Below are positions 17,202 through 25,697 of a stretch of 34,058 bases of DNA, piece after piece. Within the stretch, counting starts at the first letter, position 1, and the number at the start of each line of letters is the position of its first letter. The DNA comes from PALSA-1355 sp031400775 (GTDB lineage: Bacteria > Planctomycetota > Planctomycetia > Pirellulales > PALSA-1355), in the NCBI GenBank assembly GCA_031400775.1, contig JANNQN010000193.1, positions 1-34,058 on the forward strand, written 5' to 3'. The position numbers and the translations under genes are program-made. The notes beneath the pieces were generated by a model. The model saw only the letters and a program-made list of their open reading frames with translations. It searched no databases and was not told the origin of the DNA.

Positions 17202-19415
17202 TCACCGACTGAACGTCTGTCGAATCCAACGCGCGAATTGTGCCAGGAGCGGGCTCGGGGCGACGGAAATGCGGGCCCCGCCGTGGACGCCCGCGATCAG
17301 GTGCGGTGGGTCGTGGTCGAACCGGACGCGGACCTGATACCAGGTGTCGAGTGGACGCGAGACTCCTTGGGCATCGGTGCGCGTGGGCACGTCGCCGGCC
17401 GCGGCAAGCTGGCGCGGCATGTCGTCCAGGTCGCGCTTGGCGATCTCGCTGACGGTGCCCCCGAAGATTTCGCCTGGTCGATGATCCAGTTGAACGCACA
17501 CTCGCTGCCCCAGGGCAACCAGCTCGATCTCCGATTGTGCGACGTGCAGGACGGCTTCGAACCGCTTCGGATCGCCAATGGTGCATACGAGGGTGCCGGC
17601 TTCGAGGTAGCTGCCGAGATTGCGCGTGTCGAGGGGTGTGCCCGACCAGCGGTCGAGCTTGTCGGTAACGCGCGACGTGCGAGCAAGGCCGGGGGGCGGC
17701 AAGACGACACCGGCAACCGGCGCCACGATGGTCAGGCTGGCCGCGTCGCGCTCGAACTGTGCCAGCCGCGCGTTGGCATCGGCCAGCGCAGCCTCGGCCG
17801 CCGGAACCTGTGAGCCGTCGACGACGCCCTGCAGGCGGCGCGCTTCGAGATTGGCCAAAAAGACTCGCTGGCGGTCGCGGTCGGACGTGAGCCGCGCCAC
17901 CTCCTTGCGAACCGAGGGGTTATCGAGCCGGGCCAGCGTTTGGCCCTGTTCGACCTTTTGGCCGATGCGAGCCTGTTCGACGAGCGTGCCACCCACGGTG
18001 ACGAATACCGACTGCGCGTCGCGAGGTTCGAGCACGACCGGTGCTGCCACGCGCATCGGCAGATTAATAAATGCCATCGCGCCGAATCCGGCGACGAACA
18101 AGGCGCCCGCCAACGCCGCACGCGCGGGCGCGACGCGCCGCCGATGCGTTGGTCGGCGCGCGAAGCGGAGCGCCGCGGAAGCGGCCGGAAAGGCCATGCC
18201 CACCAACGTCACCCCGGTCAGCATCGCCACTAGCGGCTGCAAGCCATAGGGCCGCGCGGCTACGGCCAACGCCCACAGGACGGCCATCACGATCACCAGG
18301 CGATAGACCGTCGACAGGGCGGCATAGACCGCAAGCCAGGCCTGGCCTCGCGACGGCGCCCTGCGATCGTCGGTCAGCGCCACGCCCAGCCAGCCTGCCA
18401 TATATCGGCTTAGAGCGGAGGTCGCCTGGGCCCGCAGATTCGGCACTTCGACCAGGTCGGACAAAATGAAATAGCCGTCGTACCGCAGCAGCGGGTTGCC
18501 ATTGAGCAACACGGTGCCGATCGAGCACACGAGCATCGTGTTCAAGCACAAGGAGTTGAACAGGCCTGGCTGGCTGAACCACCACAGGAACGTACACACC
18601 GAGGCCAGGATCAGCTCGACGTACATGCCGGCCGCGGCGATCGCGATGCGTTGCCACTTATTCGGCAGCATCCAGGAGTCGGATACATTGCAGTAAAGGC
18701 ATGGCGTGAACACCAGCAGCATGACTCCAATTTCGTGGCAGTCGCTGCCCGAACGCCGGCAGGCCAAAGCATGGCCCAGCTCGTGCAATATTTTTGTTCC
18801 CGCCAGCGCGAGCGCCAGCCAAGGCAGGTTGGACGCCGCAAGGATCGACTGAAAGTCGGGCAGCCGCGCGCGAAACGTCTCGAATTGGACCAATACCAGG
18901 ACCGCCGCGGCGAGGGCCAGTATGAGCGCCGCGGCAACCGAAGCGCGCGAAAAAAGCAGCCGGCCCAAGGGATCGAGCCAATCGAGCATGCGTCGCGGGT
19001 TGATTCCCGGCATGCGGATAGCCAGCGCGCCGGCCAGCGTCTCATAGAGACGCCGGCGCCGCTGGCCGGCACGGCGCTCGAGCAACTGTTCGCCCTGGCC
19101 CAGCGAATCGGCCACCACGAGACCATAGCGGTACAGCGTGGCCAGGAAGGCGTGTACTTGCTGCTCGTCAGGCCGCCGCGGGGCAAACGCTCCCTCCAAT
19201 CGCTGGCGAACCGCCTCGACGCTGGTCCTGCCGTCGAGCATTTTTAGGACCGCGTACTCCTCGCCGCGGAGGTGAAAGTACTTGAGGGCAACGGGATCCT
19301 TGACCGCCCAATAGCGCTCGCCACCGAAGCGTTGCGGGCTGAACTCGAGATCGCTCCGCATGCGCAAGCCGATGGGCCGCTTGGCCGCCTCTTGGCTCGT
19401 GACGTCGACGCTCAT
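17202..19415 (-). CDS. PqqD-like / M50 metalloprotease / HlyD fusion membrane protein
   Basis: The product is about 737 aa. Residues 20-105 resemble a PqqD/RRE-like winged helix (FSPQRF..YWAVKDPVALKYFHL, then DGRTSVEAVRQRLEG), a fold that binds leader peptides. Eight or so membrane helices follow to about 455. They carry both M50 (site-2 protease) motifs: HELGH (211-215) and NPLLRYDGYF (Asp about 313), so the zinc site looks intact. The remainder is a HlyD-type periplasmic arm with a barrel-sandwich hybrid half (RIGQKVEQGQTLARLDNP), a helical hairpin and a second half (LTIVAPVAGVVLPP). ATG 19415 starts 4 nt after the upstream stop; an alternative ATG at 19442 overlaps that gene. The fold resembles putative peptide zinc metalloproteases (YydH-like). 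Substrate and activity are unknown. Confidence 0.82.
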   Translation of the reverse strand: MSVDVTSQEAAKRPIGLRMRSDLEFSPQRFGGERYWAVKDPVALKYFHLRGEEYAVLKMLDGRTSVEAVRQRLEGAFAPRRPDEQQVHAFLATLYRYGLVVADSLGQGEQLLERRAGQRRRRLYETLAGALAIRMPGINPRRMLDWLDPLGRLLFSRASVAAALILALAAAVLVLVQFETFRARLPDFQSILAASNLPWLALALAGTKILHELGHALACRRSGSDCHEIGVMLLVFTPCLYCNVSDSWMLPNKWQRIAIAAAGMYVELILASVCTFLWWFSQPGLFNSLCLNTMLVCSIGTVLLNGNPLLRYDGYFILSDLVEVPNLRAQATSALSRYMAGWLGVALTDDRRAPSRGQAWLAVYAALSTVYRLVIVMAVLWALAVAARPYGLQPLVAMLTGVTLVGMAFPAASAALRFARRPTHRRRVAPARAALAGALFVAGFGAMAFINLPMRVAAPVVLEPRDAQSVFVTVGGTLVEQARIGQKVEQGQTLARLDNPSVRKEVARLTSDRDRQRVFLANLEARRLQGVVDGSQVPAAEAALADANARLAQFERDAASLTIVAPVAGVVLPPPGLARTSRVTDKLDRWSGTPLDTRNLGSYLEAGTLVCTIGDPKRFEAVLHVAQSEIELVALGQRVCVQLDHRPGEIFGGTVSEIAKRDLDDMPRQLAAAGDVPTRTDAQGVSRPLDTWYQVRVRFDHDPPHLIAGVHGGARISVAPSPLLAQFARWIRQTFSR

Positions 19416-19419
19416 CGGA

Positions 19420-20301
19420 TCACCGAGTTTGCTGGGGCGCATCGAGGATGGTCATCGACCCGTGCAGCCCGGGACGGAGCTTCAAGTCTTTGTTCTCGAT
19501 CTCGGCCCACACGCGGACCTGTCCGTTGACCGGATCGATTTCGGGGCTGACGAAGACCACCTTTCCGGCGAATTCGATCGGCTTTCCTTCGTGCTGGACG
19601 GTAAGCGTGACCGGCCGGCCGTGCAGGTCGCGGCCGAGGAGCTCGGCGCTGGCCAGACCCTCGGCGCGCAACCGGTCGAGCCGCAAAATACGGATGATGG
19701 CTTGACCGGGCTCGACCCACTCGCCGCGGTGGCGGTTGACTTGCGTAACAAGTCCGGACAAGGGCGCCGTGATTCGCCGCTGACGAATGCCGTGCTCGGC
19801 CAGCTCGAGTTCGTTCTCCTTGAGTTCGCGCGTGGTCTGGGCCAACTCCATCTCGAATTGGGCTTGCTCCACCTCGAGCGAATGGCGCTGGGCGATCAGG
19901 CGCAACTGATCCAGCTCCGATTGCGACACGCTCTGCGAAAGACGCTTTTGCGAATCGAGCGCTCGGCGCTGTTCCGCCTCGGCCACTTCCAGCGACTTGC
20001 GGGCGAAACGCACCTTGACGTCATTCTCGGCTTGCTTGCGGGCCGCGGCCAACTCAAGGTGCGCGCGGCGCATGTCGAGCTGAACATCGGCATCCTCGAT
20101 CTTTGCCAAGAGCGCGCCGGCCTCGACCATGTCCCCCTCGCGTACGCCAACCTCCTCGAGCGCGCCGGATTGTCGCGCCGGCACTTCAACCTGCTCGACC
20201 AGCTTGATGAGTACGGAGGGAACTTGCACTTCGCCGGATTTTGCCGTCGTGCAGATTGCCAGCGTCATCGCCGCCACGAGAAGACACGCCTTGCTGTTCA
20301 T
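19420..20301 (-). CDS. HlyD-family periplasmic adaptor (membrane fusion protein)
   Basis: The product (293 aa) has a short signal peptide (ACLLVAAMTLAICTTA). It then shows the classic adaptor layout: a first barrel-sandwich half (GALEEVGVREGDMVEAGALLAKIED, about 47-70), a long alpha-helical hairpin rich in Glu, Ala and Arg (about 75-170), a second half (ITAPLSGLVTQVNRHRGEWVEPG) and a beta-barrel ending in LRPGLHGSMTI. Such adaptors bridge an inner-membrane transporter and a TolC-type channel. Here it lies 6 nt downstream of the GAF-HlyD gene and 4 nt upstream of the M50-HlyD gene, within one operon. No ABC, RND or MFS transporter gene accompanies it. Confidence 0.87.
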   Translation of the reverse strand: MNSKACLLVAAMTLAICTTAKSGEVQVPSVLIKLVEQVEVPARQSGALEEVGVREGDMVEAGALLAKIEDADVQLDMRRAHLELAAARKQAENDVKVRFARKSLEVAEAEQRRALDSQKRLSQSVSQSELDQLRLIAQRHSLEVEQAQFEMELAQTTRELKENELELAEHGIRQRRITAPLSGLVTQVNRHRGEWVEPGQAIIRILRLDRLRAEGLASAELLGRDLHGRPVTLTVQHEGKPIEFAGKVVFVSPEIDPVNGQVRVWAEIENKDLKLRPGLHGSMTILDAPQQTR

Positions 20302-20307
20302 GGCCGT

Positions 20308-22326
20308 TTACCACCACCAGTGAGATGTAACGAACTCGATCAGATCGTGCGTCCAGACATAACCCAGGGCGCGCCGACCGCAATGGATTTGCGCGGTCAC
20401 CGTCGCGCCAGGCCGCAGGCCGGCGAGCGCGCCGCGATCGAAGCCGACGGTTACCAGGATCGTGGGGCTCGTCGCCTCGTCGAGCTCGGTCGACATCGCC
20501 ACATTGATGATGCGGCCCTGATAGGTCGTGCCCGGCTCGGACAAGAGCGCGAATGACACTTCCAACCCCTGCTCGATTTCGTCGCGGGCTTGCAGCACGT
20601 GCCCCGCTCGATTGTCGGGTACGTGCAGCTCCAACACCCAGGGACCGTCAAGATCGCCCACGGTTAGAAGCGCCTGCCCGCGCTCGACGGGGCGTGATTC
20701 GAGCAGCCGTTTCAGATTCCAGGTCAACGCCTGACCGTCGATCGGGCTGCGGACCACGAGATCTCGCTTTTGGCGCTCGATGATGTCGCGCTGCAAATGC
20801 AGTCCCTTGACCAGCTCCTTGAGCTCCTCTTCGTCGGCTGTCAATTGATGCGGGCTGCGGCGCGCGGCCGCGACTTGCGGCGCATTCTCCAGCCGTTCGG
20901 CTTGCACGGCCGCCAGCTTCTTCTGTGTCGTTTGAATCTCGCCGGCCACGCGGCCCAATTCCAGATCGAGCTGCGGATTGCGAATGACCACCAGCGGCTG
21001 ATCGGCGCGCACGCGCGTGCCATGGTCGGCCAGCAGCTCGGCTACCTGTCCGTCGTCGGTCGCAAACACGTCGCGGCGCCGCTCTGGCTGCAGCTCGCCG
21101 GGCGATTGAATGTTGAAGTCCGCTTTGACGAACACCAAAGCGGCCGCGATCGCCGCGGCCGTCGCAAGCGCCAGTGCGGTCTTGGAAAAAAATCGCGACT
21201 CGGCCGACGGTCGCACGCGCGAAAGCAACCGTCCCAAGCCCGCCAGCGGCATCCGCGAGTGCAGAAGCGAGTTTCCCAGGGCTACGGACGAATGGCCCGC
21301 AATCGTCGTCACCAGCTCCCGCAGGTCGGAAGCCGACCCCGCGGCCTGGAACTGTTCGACGACGAGCGCCCCGAGGACGTGCCGGGGACGAGAATCGGAT
21401 TCGATCCGCGGCTCGACGAGCGGAACGATCGCCAACACTCGGGCATGGCTTGCGTCGAGATATGCTTCGAGCGGCTGGGAAATCTCGTCCGGCACGTCAG
21501 CGATGCCGTCGAAGTACCACACCGGGTCGCGGCTTGCTATGACGCGCGCCGCGAGGCGCTCCAGCTTCTGCACGACCTTCGCGCGGCGGTCCAGGACATC
21601 GACACCGCTGATGGCCATCGCCCGGCATTGGTCTCCGTTGGCGAGCAGAACGCTCACGCGGTCGCAGCCAATGACCCTCCGGGCGTCATTGACGACCAAA
21701 AACGATGTTTGATCGACGTCGAGGCTGCGGTGAACGCGCAACGCGAATCCTTCGACGTCACGCGTCTTGCCCTGGTGGCTCCGCAACTCGGCCAGCTCGC
21801 GGTCTCGGTGAAAGTCGTCGGCCAGCTCCACCACAGCATTCAGGACGCGCAGGTACTCGCGGGCTTCCACGAGCGACGCGGTGCGCCGCAGGATGATTTC
21901 GATCGCGCCGCTCGCCCGTGCGCCGGTCTGGAACGGATGGCAGATGATCCAGGACTCTGTGGGACTGAACTCGGCCTCGATGTTCACTGCGTCCGAGCGC
22001 GGCGGCACAGCGCGCGGCTGGCCGGTCCGCAGCACGTCCTCGACGATCGCCTGGTGACTGGCCAACAAGTGACGCGGGGCCGACGATGTGCCGGTGGTCA
22101 GGTTGATTTGATTTTCGAGCCGCAGCTCCTCGCCGCCGGCCGAGGTCCAAATGGCGCCGCCGCTAGCGTCGAAGGCCGGTACCACTTGATTCAACAACAA
22201 GTGGTAGAACTCATGCCGGGTTGTCCCGGACTTCGATGCCTGCGCGAGCTGATCCAGCATCTCCTCAATCAGTTGCCAGTCGAGGCTGACCAGGTCGGAA
22301 TCGAGTGGTGGCTTCGGAGCGCCCAT
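20308..22326 (-). CDS. GAF-GAF-TM-HlyD fusion protein
   Basis: The product is 672 aa. Residues 20-150 and about 200-355 look like two GAF-type sensory domains, the second containing CDRVSVLLANGDQCRAMAISG. A single membrane helix (about 383-401) separates them from a HlyD-type region: first half (DDGQVAELLADHGTRVRADQPLVVI, split by eye), a helical hairpin (about 440-500), second half (VVRSPIDGQALTWNL) and a beta-barrel ending in LRPGATVTAQIHCG. The sensors would be cytoplasmic and the adaptor arm periplasmic, which would couple a cytoplasmic signal to an export assembly. It is the first gene of the three-gene operon. There is no Shine-Dalgarno before the ATG, and a TATACT hexamer lies only 8 nt upstream, so the transcript could be leaderless. 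Confidence 0.82.
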   Translation of the reverse strand: MGAPKPPLDSDLVSLDWQLIEEMLDQLAQASKSGTTRHEFYHLLLNQVVPAFDASGGAIWTSAGGEELRLENQINLTTGTSSAPRHLLASHQAIVEDVLRTGQPRAVPPRSDAVNIEAEFSPTESWIICHPFQTGARASGAIEIILRRTASLVEAREYLRVLNAVVELADDFHRDRELAELRSHQGKTRDVEGFALRVHRSLDVDQTSFLVVNDARRVIGCDRVSVLLANGDQCRAMAISGVDVLDRRAKVVQKLERLAARVIASRDPVWYFDGIADVPDEISQPLEAYLDASHARVLAIVPLVEPRIESDSRPRHVLGALVVEQFQAAGSASDLRELVTTIAGHSSVALGNSLLHSRMPLAGLGRLLSRVRPSAESRFFSKTALALATAAAIAAALVFVKADFNIQSPGELQPERRRDVFATDDGQVAELLADHGTRVRADQPLVVIRNPQLDLELGRVAGEIQTTQKKLAAVQAERLENAPQVAAARRSPHQLTADEEELKELVKGLHLQRDIIERQKRDLVVRSPIDGQALTWNLKRLLESRPVERGQALLTVGDLDGPWVLELHVPDNRAGHVLQARDEIEQGLEVSFALLSEPGTTYQGRIINVAMSTELDEATSPTILVTVGFDRGALAGLRPGATVTAQIHCGRRALGYVWTHDLIEFVTSHWWW

Positions 22327-22408
22327 AGTGCTTCAGTATAGTCGAGAAGGTGCGGTATACCGATGAACTGGGCACCCTGCCGCCTCCCTACTCAGCGGGG
22401 GAGATATG

Positions 22409-22426
22409 GGAAAACTTTTCCGATTG
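22409..22426 (+). promoter_or_regulatory. Quasi-palindromic operator-like motif, copy 2
   Basis: GGAAAACTTTTCC (22409-22421) is a perfect 13-bp palindrome around a central C, followed by GATTG. It lies in the 196-bp divergent region between the GAF-HlyD gene and the TolC gene, about 97 nt before the TolC start. It matches copy 1 at 16231-16245 over 14 of 15 bases. Confidence 0.5.
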
Positions 22427-22522
22427 TGACGAGATTTAGGATCGAAGCGATCGGGTGGTTGCCGATCTATATGCCGAGACTATGCGTTCGCTCCCGTTCC
22501 GACTGCCAGCCTTGCTGTCACG

Positions 22523-24754
22523 ATGTTGAAATTGCCAGCACTATCCGTGGTATTGATATTCGCGACGGTCATTCTGTCCGGCTGCCTGGTCGCGCACCCT
22601 CCTTGTCAATTCGACGAAGAGCTGGACCATTATCGCACGCTGGCTTCCTCGCCGGCACCGCCGCCGGACGCCCCCGACCACCGGCCGGGCCAGGCGCCGC
22701 TGTCGACCGGACCGCCGCTGATGATCGACGCCTCGACACCGCCGCCGGCATGGGATCTCACGCTGAGCACCGTCATCCAGTTGGGACTCGAAAACTCGAA
22801 GGTGCTACGCGACTTGGGTGGCAGCGTGCTCCGCAGGCCGACGCTGGCCCAGACAATCCACGACCCGGCTATTCAGGCAACCGATCCGCGATTCGGCATG
22901 GAAGGCGCCCTGGCGGCGTTCGACGCCCAACTTGCAACGCGCCTTATCGCCCAGAAGAACGATCGCGCTTTTAACAACCTGTTCCTCGGCGGCGGCGCTT
23001 TTCTGTTCCAGCAGGATCTCGACAATTTCGAAACCGAGCTGTCGAAGAAGACGGCCACGGGTGCCAGCTTCGCGGTTCGCCACCACATCGATTACGACGC
23101 CAACAACGCCCCGGCGAACGTGTTCTTCAGCGCCTGGAACACGAATTACGAGGCCGAGTTCCGCCAGCCGCTATTGCAGGGCGCAGGCATCGAGTTCAAT
23201 CGCATTGCCGGGCCGCGGGCCGTGCCCGGACTGGTCAACGGCGTGGAAATCGCGCGGATCACGAACGACGTCAGCACGGCTGAGTTCGAGATCGGTGTGC
23301 GCGATCTGGTCAGCAATCTGGAAAATGGATATTGGGACCTGTACTATGCCTACCGCGAATTGGACGCCAAGATCGCGGCTCGCGACACAAGCCTCGATAC
23401 GTGGCGCATCATTCACGCCAACGTGCAGGAGGGGCGCGGCTACAGCAAGTTGCAAGAGGTGCAAGCGCTCGAGCAGTATTATCACTTTCAAGAGGAGGTC
23501 CTCGACGCGCTGGGTGGGCGAAATGTCGAGCGAACCCACACGTTCAATGGCAGCTCCGGCGGTACCTTTCGAGGCGTGGGCGGCGTGCACGCGGCCGAGC
23601 GCCGACTGCGGCTGTGGATGGGACTCCCCATCAACGACGGTAAGTTGATACGCCCGACCGACGAGCCGCCCAAAGCCAAGCTCACGTTCGATTGGTCTCA
23701 GATCGTGCAAGAGACGCTCACGCGACGTCCCGATCTGCGCCGCCAGCAGGCCCAGGTCGAGAAGTACAACTTGGAGCTCGTCGCCACGCGGAATTTTCTA
23801 CTGCCGAAGCTCGACATCCTCGGCCGGTATCGCATGCGCGGCTTCGGCCACGGCTGGATGGGGGCAGCCGACCCGGCCGAACCTTACAATAACGCGCTGG
23901 CAAATCTTGTCAGCGGACAGTTCCAGGAATGGGAGCTGGGATTCGAATACTCCATGCCTTTGGGCTTCCGCCGCGAATATGCCGCCGTGCGAAACGCCCA
24001 GTTTCACGTGGCGCGAGAGCGCGCGATACTCGAAGAGCAGGAGCGCCAGGCCATCCACGACTTGAGCGCGGCCTACGCCGACTCGCAGCGGGCCTACGCG
24101 CTGATGCATGCCTCTTACAACCGGTTGAACGCCGCGCAAGACCAGTATCGCCGGGCGTACGTCGCTTTCTTCGACCTCGGTGGCAAGGTCTCGCTCGAGC
24201 TGGTGCTCGATGCGCGCATTCGCCTGGCCGACGCCGAAACCAGCTACCACCGCGCGCGGATCGACTACGCCGTGGCGCTCAAAAACATTCACTTCGAAAA
24301 AGGCTCGCTGTTGGAGCACGAGGGCGCCGTGCTGAGCGGTGAGGGATTCTGCCAAGGCGCGCCGAACATGATTGCCCACCCCGAGATGGCTGCCAAGACG
24401 CCGGTGCTGGACTATGTCCTGTCGAAGAAGCCGCCGACAATCGTAACCGACGGCGACGCGCAATCGTCGCGCCCGCAATCGCCGGCCGCAACTCCGCCTG
24501 TCGACGCGCCCCGAGCGAATCAGGCCGTCGCGAAGGAACCCTTAGACAATCGTCCGATGGTAAGTACGTCGGGATTTAGCCAGCCGATTGCAACGCAAGA
24601 ATCGGCTCAGCCATCGACCTACTACGCGCCGGCGGCACCACAGATCGGCGGAAGCGAGCGTCTGTTGGACTTCGAAACAACACAGTCGGCGCTCGGTCCG
24701 CCACTCGGCGTATCGCAGAACGGCGCCGCACAGGCCGGATCAAGCGCGCCGTAG
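22523..24754 (+). CDS. TolC-family outer-membrane efflux lipoprotein with extended C-terminus
   Basis: The product is 743 aa, longer than typical TolC proteins (about 450-500). A lipoprotein signal is present (hydrophobic run, then LSGC, Cys21), followed by a Pro-rich stretch. The outer-membrane factor core spans about 75-610, with paired helical repeats such as LVSNLENGYWDLYYAYRELD, RRPDLRRQQAQVEKYNLEL and a final helix ending YAVALKNIHFEKGSLL. The last 130 residues are Pro/Ala/Ser/Gln-rich and probably disordered; they might contact the cell wall or the surface. TolC-type trimers form the outer-membrane exit duct for adaptor-based exporters. The gene is divergent from the adaptor operon, shares the regulatory gap, and is the obvious partner. 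No strong ribosome-binding site is seen. Confidence 0.88.
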   Translation: MLKLPALSVVLIFATVILSGCLVAHPPCQFDEELDHYRTLASSPAPPPDAPDHRPGQAPLSTGPPLMIDASTPPPAWDLTLSTVIQLGLENSKVLRDLGGSVLRRPTLAQTIHDPAIQATDPRFGMEGALAAFDAQLATRLIAQKNDRAFNNLFLGGGAFLFQQDLDNFETELSKKTATGASFAVRHHIDYDANNAPANVFFSAWNTNYEAEFRQPLLQGAGIEFNRIAGPRAVPGLVNGVEIARITNDVSTAEFEIGVRDLVSNLENGYWDLYYAYRELDAKIAARDTSLDTWRIIHANVQEGRGYSKLQEVQALEQYYHFQEEVLDALGGRNVERTHTFNGSSGGTFRGVGGVHAAERRLRLWMGLPINDGKLIRPTDEPPKAKLTFDWSQIVQETLTRRPDLRRQQAQVEKYNLELVATRNFLLPKLDILGRYRMRGFGHGWMGAADPAEPYNNALANLVSGQFQEWELGFEYSMPLGFRREYAAVRNAQFHVARERAILEEQERQAIHDLSAAYADSQRAYALMHASYNRLNAAQDQYRRAYVAFFDLGGKVSLELVLDARIRLADAETSYHRARIDYAVALKNIHFEKGSLLEHEGAVLSGEGFCQGAPNMIAHPEMAAKTPVLDYVLSKKPPTIVTDGDAQSSRPQSPAATPPVDAPRANQAVAKEPLDNRPMVSTSGFSQPIATQESAQPSTYYAPAAPQIGGSERLLDFETTQSALGPPLGVSQNGAAQAGSSAP

Positions 24755-24761
24755 AGCATCG

Positions 24762-25697
24762 TCACGCGGCTGTACGCCGGGATTGCCGTCGCCGTCGCGC
24801 CCAAAAACCCGCCAATGCTCCACCGGCAATCAGCAGCACGCCGGCTGACGGTTCGGGCACTATCACGGGAATGATTTCAACCGTGTAGTCACCAACTTCG
24901 GCGTGCTCGCCCTTGAAGAGGGAGTCAGGTTTGCCGGAAACGCCCACCAGCACCCGCCCCTGCGAATCGGCAAAACCTACCAATCCCGGCATTATGTCCG
25001 AGTTGCTGGAGAGCAACAGACGAGTCTGAGTGTTGAACAGGCCGAGCAGCGCGGGAAAATCCGCGCCGATAACCATGGCGTCGAATTTCTGGTTCGGCAG
25101 TAGCCCGCTGAACAGAAAATAGTCGAGCGAGTCGCCTGTGCCCGGGCCCACGATGTTGTTGATCGTGACGTTGACTGTGCCGCCCGCCCGTTGCGGCTCG
25201 GCAATGCTGGGCGGATCGAGCCATACATTGTCGACCATGCCGGGAGCCACGTTTTCGAATTCCAGTGGCATTGTCTTGAACAGAACGCCCTGGGCATTGA
25301 ACAGCTCATAGCGCACCGAGTAACTTCCGGACCGAACATGGTCGCCGACAAAAACGGCGTCCTCCTTGCCGGTAACGCGAAAGTATGCGGAGCCGTTGGT
25401 GCGCAGCGGCACGCCGACCAGCTTGCTGGCCGTGCCGTTGCCGGCTGCGCTGCTGTTATCGTCGCTGGCCGACAGCGTGCGGAATGCCGGGTCGTAAGCT
25501 CCCAACAGCGTATCCGGCCGGCCGACGTTACCGTTCAGGTCGTCATGCACGACGAGCTGACCGGCCGACAGCTTGGTCGCCTTGGCCGGTGTATTGTTGC
25601 CGTCGGATGGGACGATCGCGGCATCGGTGGCGGAAATCGCCAAGAGCCAAACGGCCGCGAGCGTGGCGAGAGTCGTTGAAGTGCGAATGACAAACAT
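24762..25697 (-). CDS. Exported PEP-CTERM protein
   Basis: The product (311 aa) has an N-terminal signal peptide (TLATLAAVWLLAISATDA). It ends in a PEP-CTERM sorting signal: VPEPS, a hydrophobic helix (AGVLLIAGGALAGFW) and a basic cluster (ARRRR). Such signals are recognised by exosortase, which is not in the window. The body is beta-rich and shows internal similarity between GKEDAVFVGDHVRSGSYSV and GKPDSLFKGEHAEVGDYTV. It resembles pre-peptidase C-terminal (PPC)-like domains seen in many planctomycete proteins, though I do not assign it firmly. It is convergent with the TolC gene with only 7 nt between stops. No Shine-Dalgarno is visible before the ATG. Confidence 0.85.
   Translation of the reverse strand: MFVIRTSTTLATLAAVWLLAISATDAAIVPSDGNNTPAKATKLSAGQLVVHDDLNGNVGRPDTLLGAYDPAFRTLSASDDNSSAAGNGTASKLVGVPLRTNGSAYFRVTGKEDAVFVGDHVRSGSYSVRYELFNAQGVLFKTMPLEFENVAPGMVDNVWLDPPSIAEPQRAGGTVNVTINNIVGPGTGDSLDYFLFSGLLPNQKFDAMVIGADFPALLGLFNTQTRLLLSSNSDIMPGLVGFADSQGRVLVGVSGKPDSLFKGEHAEVGDYTVEIIPVIVPEPSAGVLLIAGGALAGFWARRRRQSRRTAA

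Noticed and set aside
20770..22341. A 523-codon + strand frame antisense to the GAF-HlyD gene
   Set aside because: Long antisense frames are expected in GC-rich DNA. The translation is Arg/Gln/His-rich without motifs, whereas the - strand encodes recognisable domains.
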